A stretch of DNA of 64,000 nt. Source: Arcicella aquatica (GTDB taxonomy: Bacteria; Bacteroidota; Bacteroidia; Cytophagales; Spirosomataceae). A model generated the notes under the pieces. It worked only from the letters and a program-made list of their open reading frames with translations. It was not told the DNA's origin and did not search any database. Position numbers and translations under genes: made by a program. This document shows positions 63,801 through 64,000 of this stretch, one piece after another (the first letter of the stretch is position 1; each line of letters opens with the position of its first letter). The DNA is taken from assembly GCF_034928825.1 (NCBI RefSeq), contig NZ_JAYFUL010000010.1, positions 99,590-163,589 on the forward strand, written 5' to 3'.

Positions 63801-64000
63801 AATGGTCAATTTTATAGAACGCTATAATTTTCCATTCCTAATTTTCTAAAGTCGAATTTGAAGAATTCTAAATATTTTAATAGACTTTGATTATTCACAA
63901 AGCAAATCAATACCCTATTATTCTTCAATTTTTGAGTAAGGTGTCCAGTCCATTTTCTAAAATTATGCCCAAGAGCCATCAAGCCAAACTCGATATTGAC
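63771..64000 (-). mobile_element. IS1182-like insertion sequence, partial (continues past the window)
   Basis: The probable terminal repeat begins at 63771 (GAGGCTGTCCC), and a transposase C-terminus lies directly inside it. The other end is outside the window, so completeness cannot be judged. Confidence 0.65.
63812..64000 (-). CDS. IS1182-type transposase, C-terminal part
   Basis: The minus-strand frame entering from the right edge encodes 62 residues containing NIEFGLMALGHNFRKW, the C-terminal motif of IS1182-type DDE transposases, and ends at the TAA read from 63814-63812. The start lies beyond the window. Confidence 0.75.
   Translation of the reverse strand, partial: VNIEFGLMALGHNFRKWTGHLTQKLKNNRVLICFVNNQSLLKYLEFFKFDFRKLGMENYSVL

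Overview
The window is AT-rich, densely packed chromosomal DNA from a Bacteroidota bacterium, most likely a member of the Cytophagales (Flectobacillus/Arcicella-like; the genus is an inference). The signs are three SusC or SusC-like TonB-dependent outer-membrane proteins, two SusD lipoproteins, an ECF sigma/FecR pair, several TANNTTTG-type -7 promoter boxes, and a lack of strong Shine-Dalgarno sequences. No rRNA, tRNA, CRISPR array or prophage was seen.

Layout. 0-5.1 kb: the tail of an unknown gene, then a SusC/SusD pair closed by a strong terminator. 5.2-12 kb: a minus-strand tripartite RND efflux operon (outer-membrane factor, pump, adaptor) and its TetR repressor, with four near-identical 19-bp operators. 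12.2-17.4 kb: an OMP_b-brl_3 type TonB receptor, an ABC-F ATPase and a TerC membrane protein. 17.5-28.3 kb: a minus-strand polysaccharide utilisation locus made of an ECF sigma factor, a FecR anti-sigma factor, a SusC with STN domain, a SusD, a GH89 alpha-N-acetylglucosaminidase and a membrane HGSNAT-like acyltransferase. The last two resemble the human lysosomal heparan sulfate pair. 28.5-34.2 kb: an orphan small protein, a Crp-type regulator, a small membrane protein, a cupin, CopA and CopZ copper proteins, a haem-binding protein and an L-rhamnose mutarotase.

34.3-38 kb: an exported GMC oxidoreductase and its gluconate 2-dehydrogenase subunit 3-like partner, bracketed by two copies of a 160-bp MITE, followed by a LacI regulator. 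38-53 kb: a long plus-strand glucuronoxylan locus with a LacI-type operator in front. It holds three exported Gfo/Idh/MocA oxidoreductases, mannonate dehydratase, GH67 alpha-glucuronidase, an SDR-type mannonate/fructuronate oxidoreductase, GH43, GH10 xylanase, a hexuronate-type MFS transporter and GH127 beta-L-arabinofuranosidase. These would cut the xylan main chain, remove arabinose and (methyl)glucuronate side groups, import the uronate and feed it towards KDG. Glucuronate isomerase (UxaC) is not in the window.

53-61.3 kb: an unknown acidic protein, a cyanophycinase-like peptidase, a TetR gene with two small membrane proteins, then a probable sulfide/persulfide module: a Cys-rich ArsR regulator with two matching operators, a DUF1275 protein, a metallo-beta-lactamase/double-rhodanese fusion and two YeeE/YedE transporters. 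An AraC regulator and a thioredoxin-like [2Fe-2S] ferredoxin follow. 61.5-64 kb: a GH3 glycosidase, degenerate palindromic DNA, and the C-terminus of an IS1182-like transposase cut by the window edge.

Between genes lie unusual repeats: the MITE pair with 3-bp target duplications, a REPIN-like pair of GTAG-headed hairpins, three elements built on a 7-bp period (two of them touching a start codon), and a nested inverted repeat of the CGCAGATT type.
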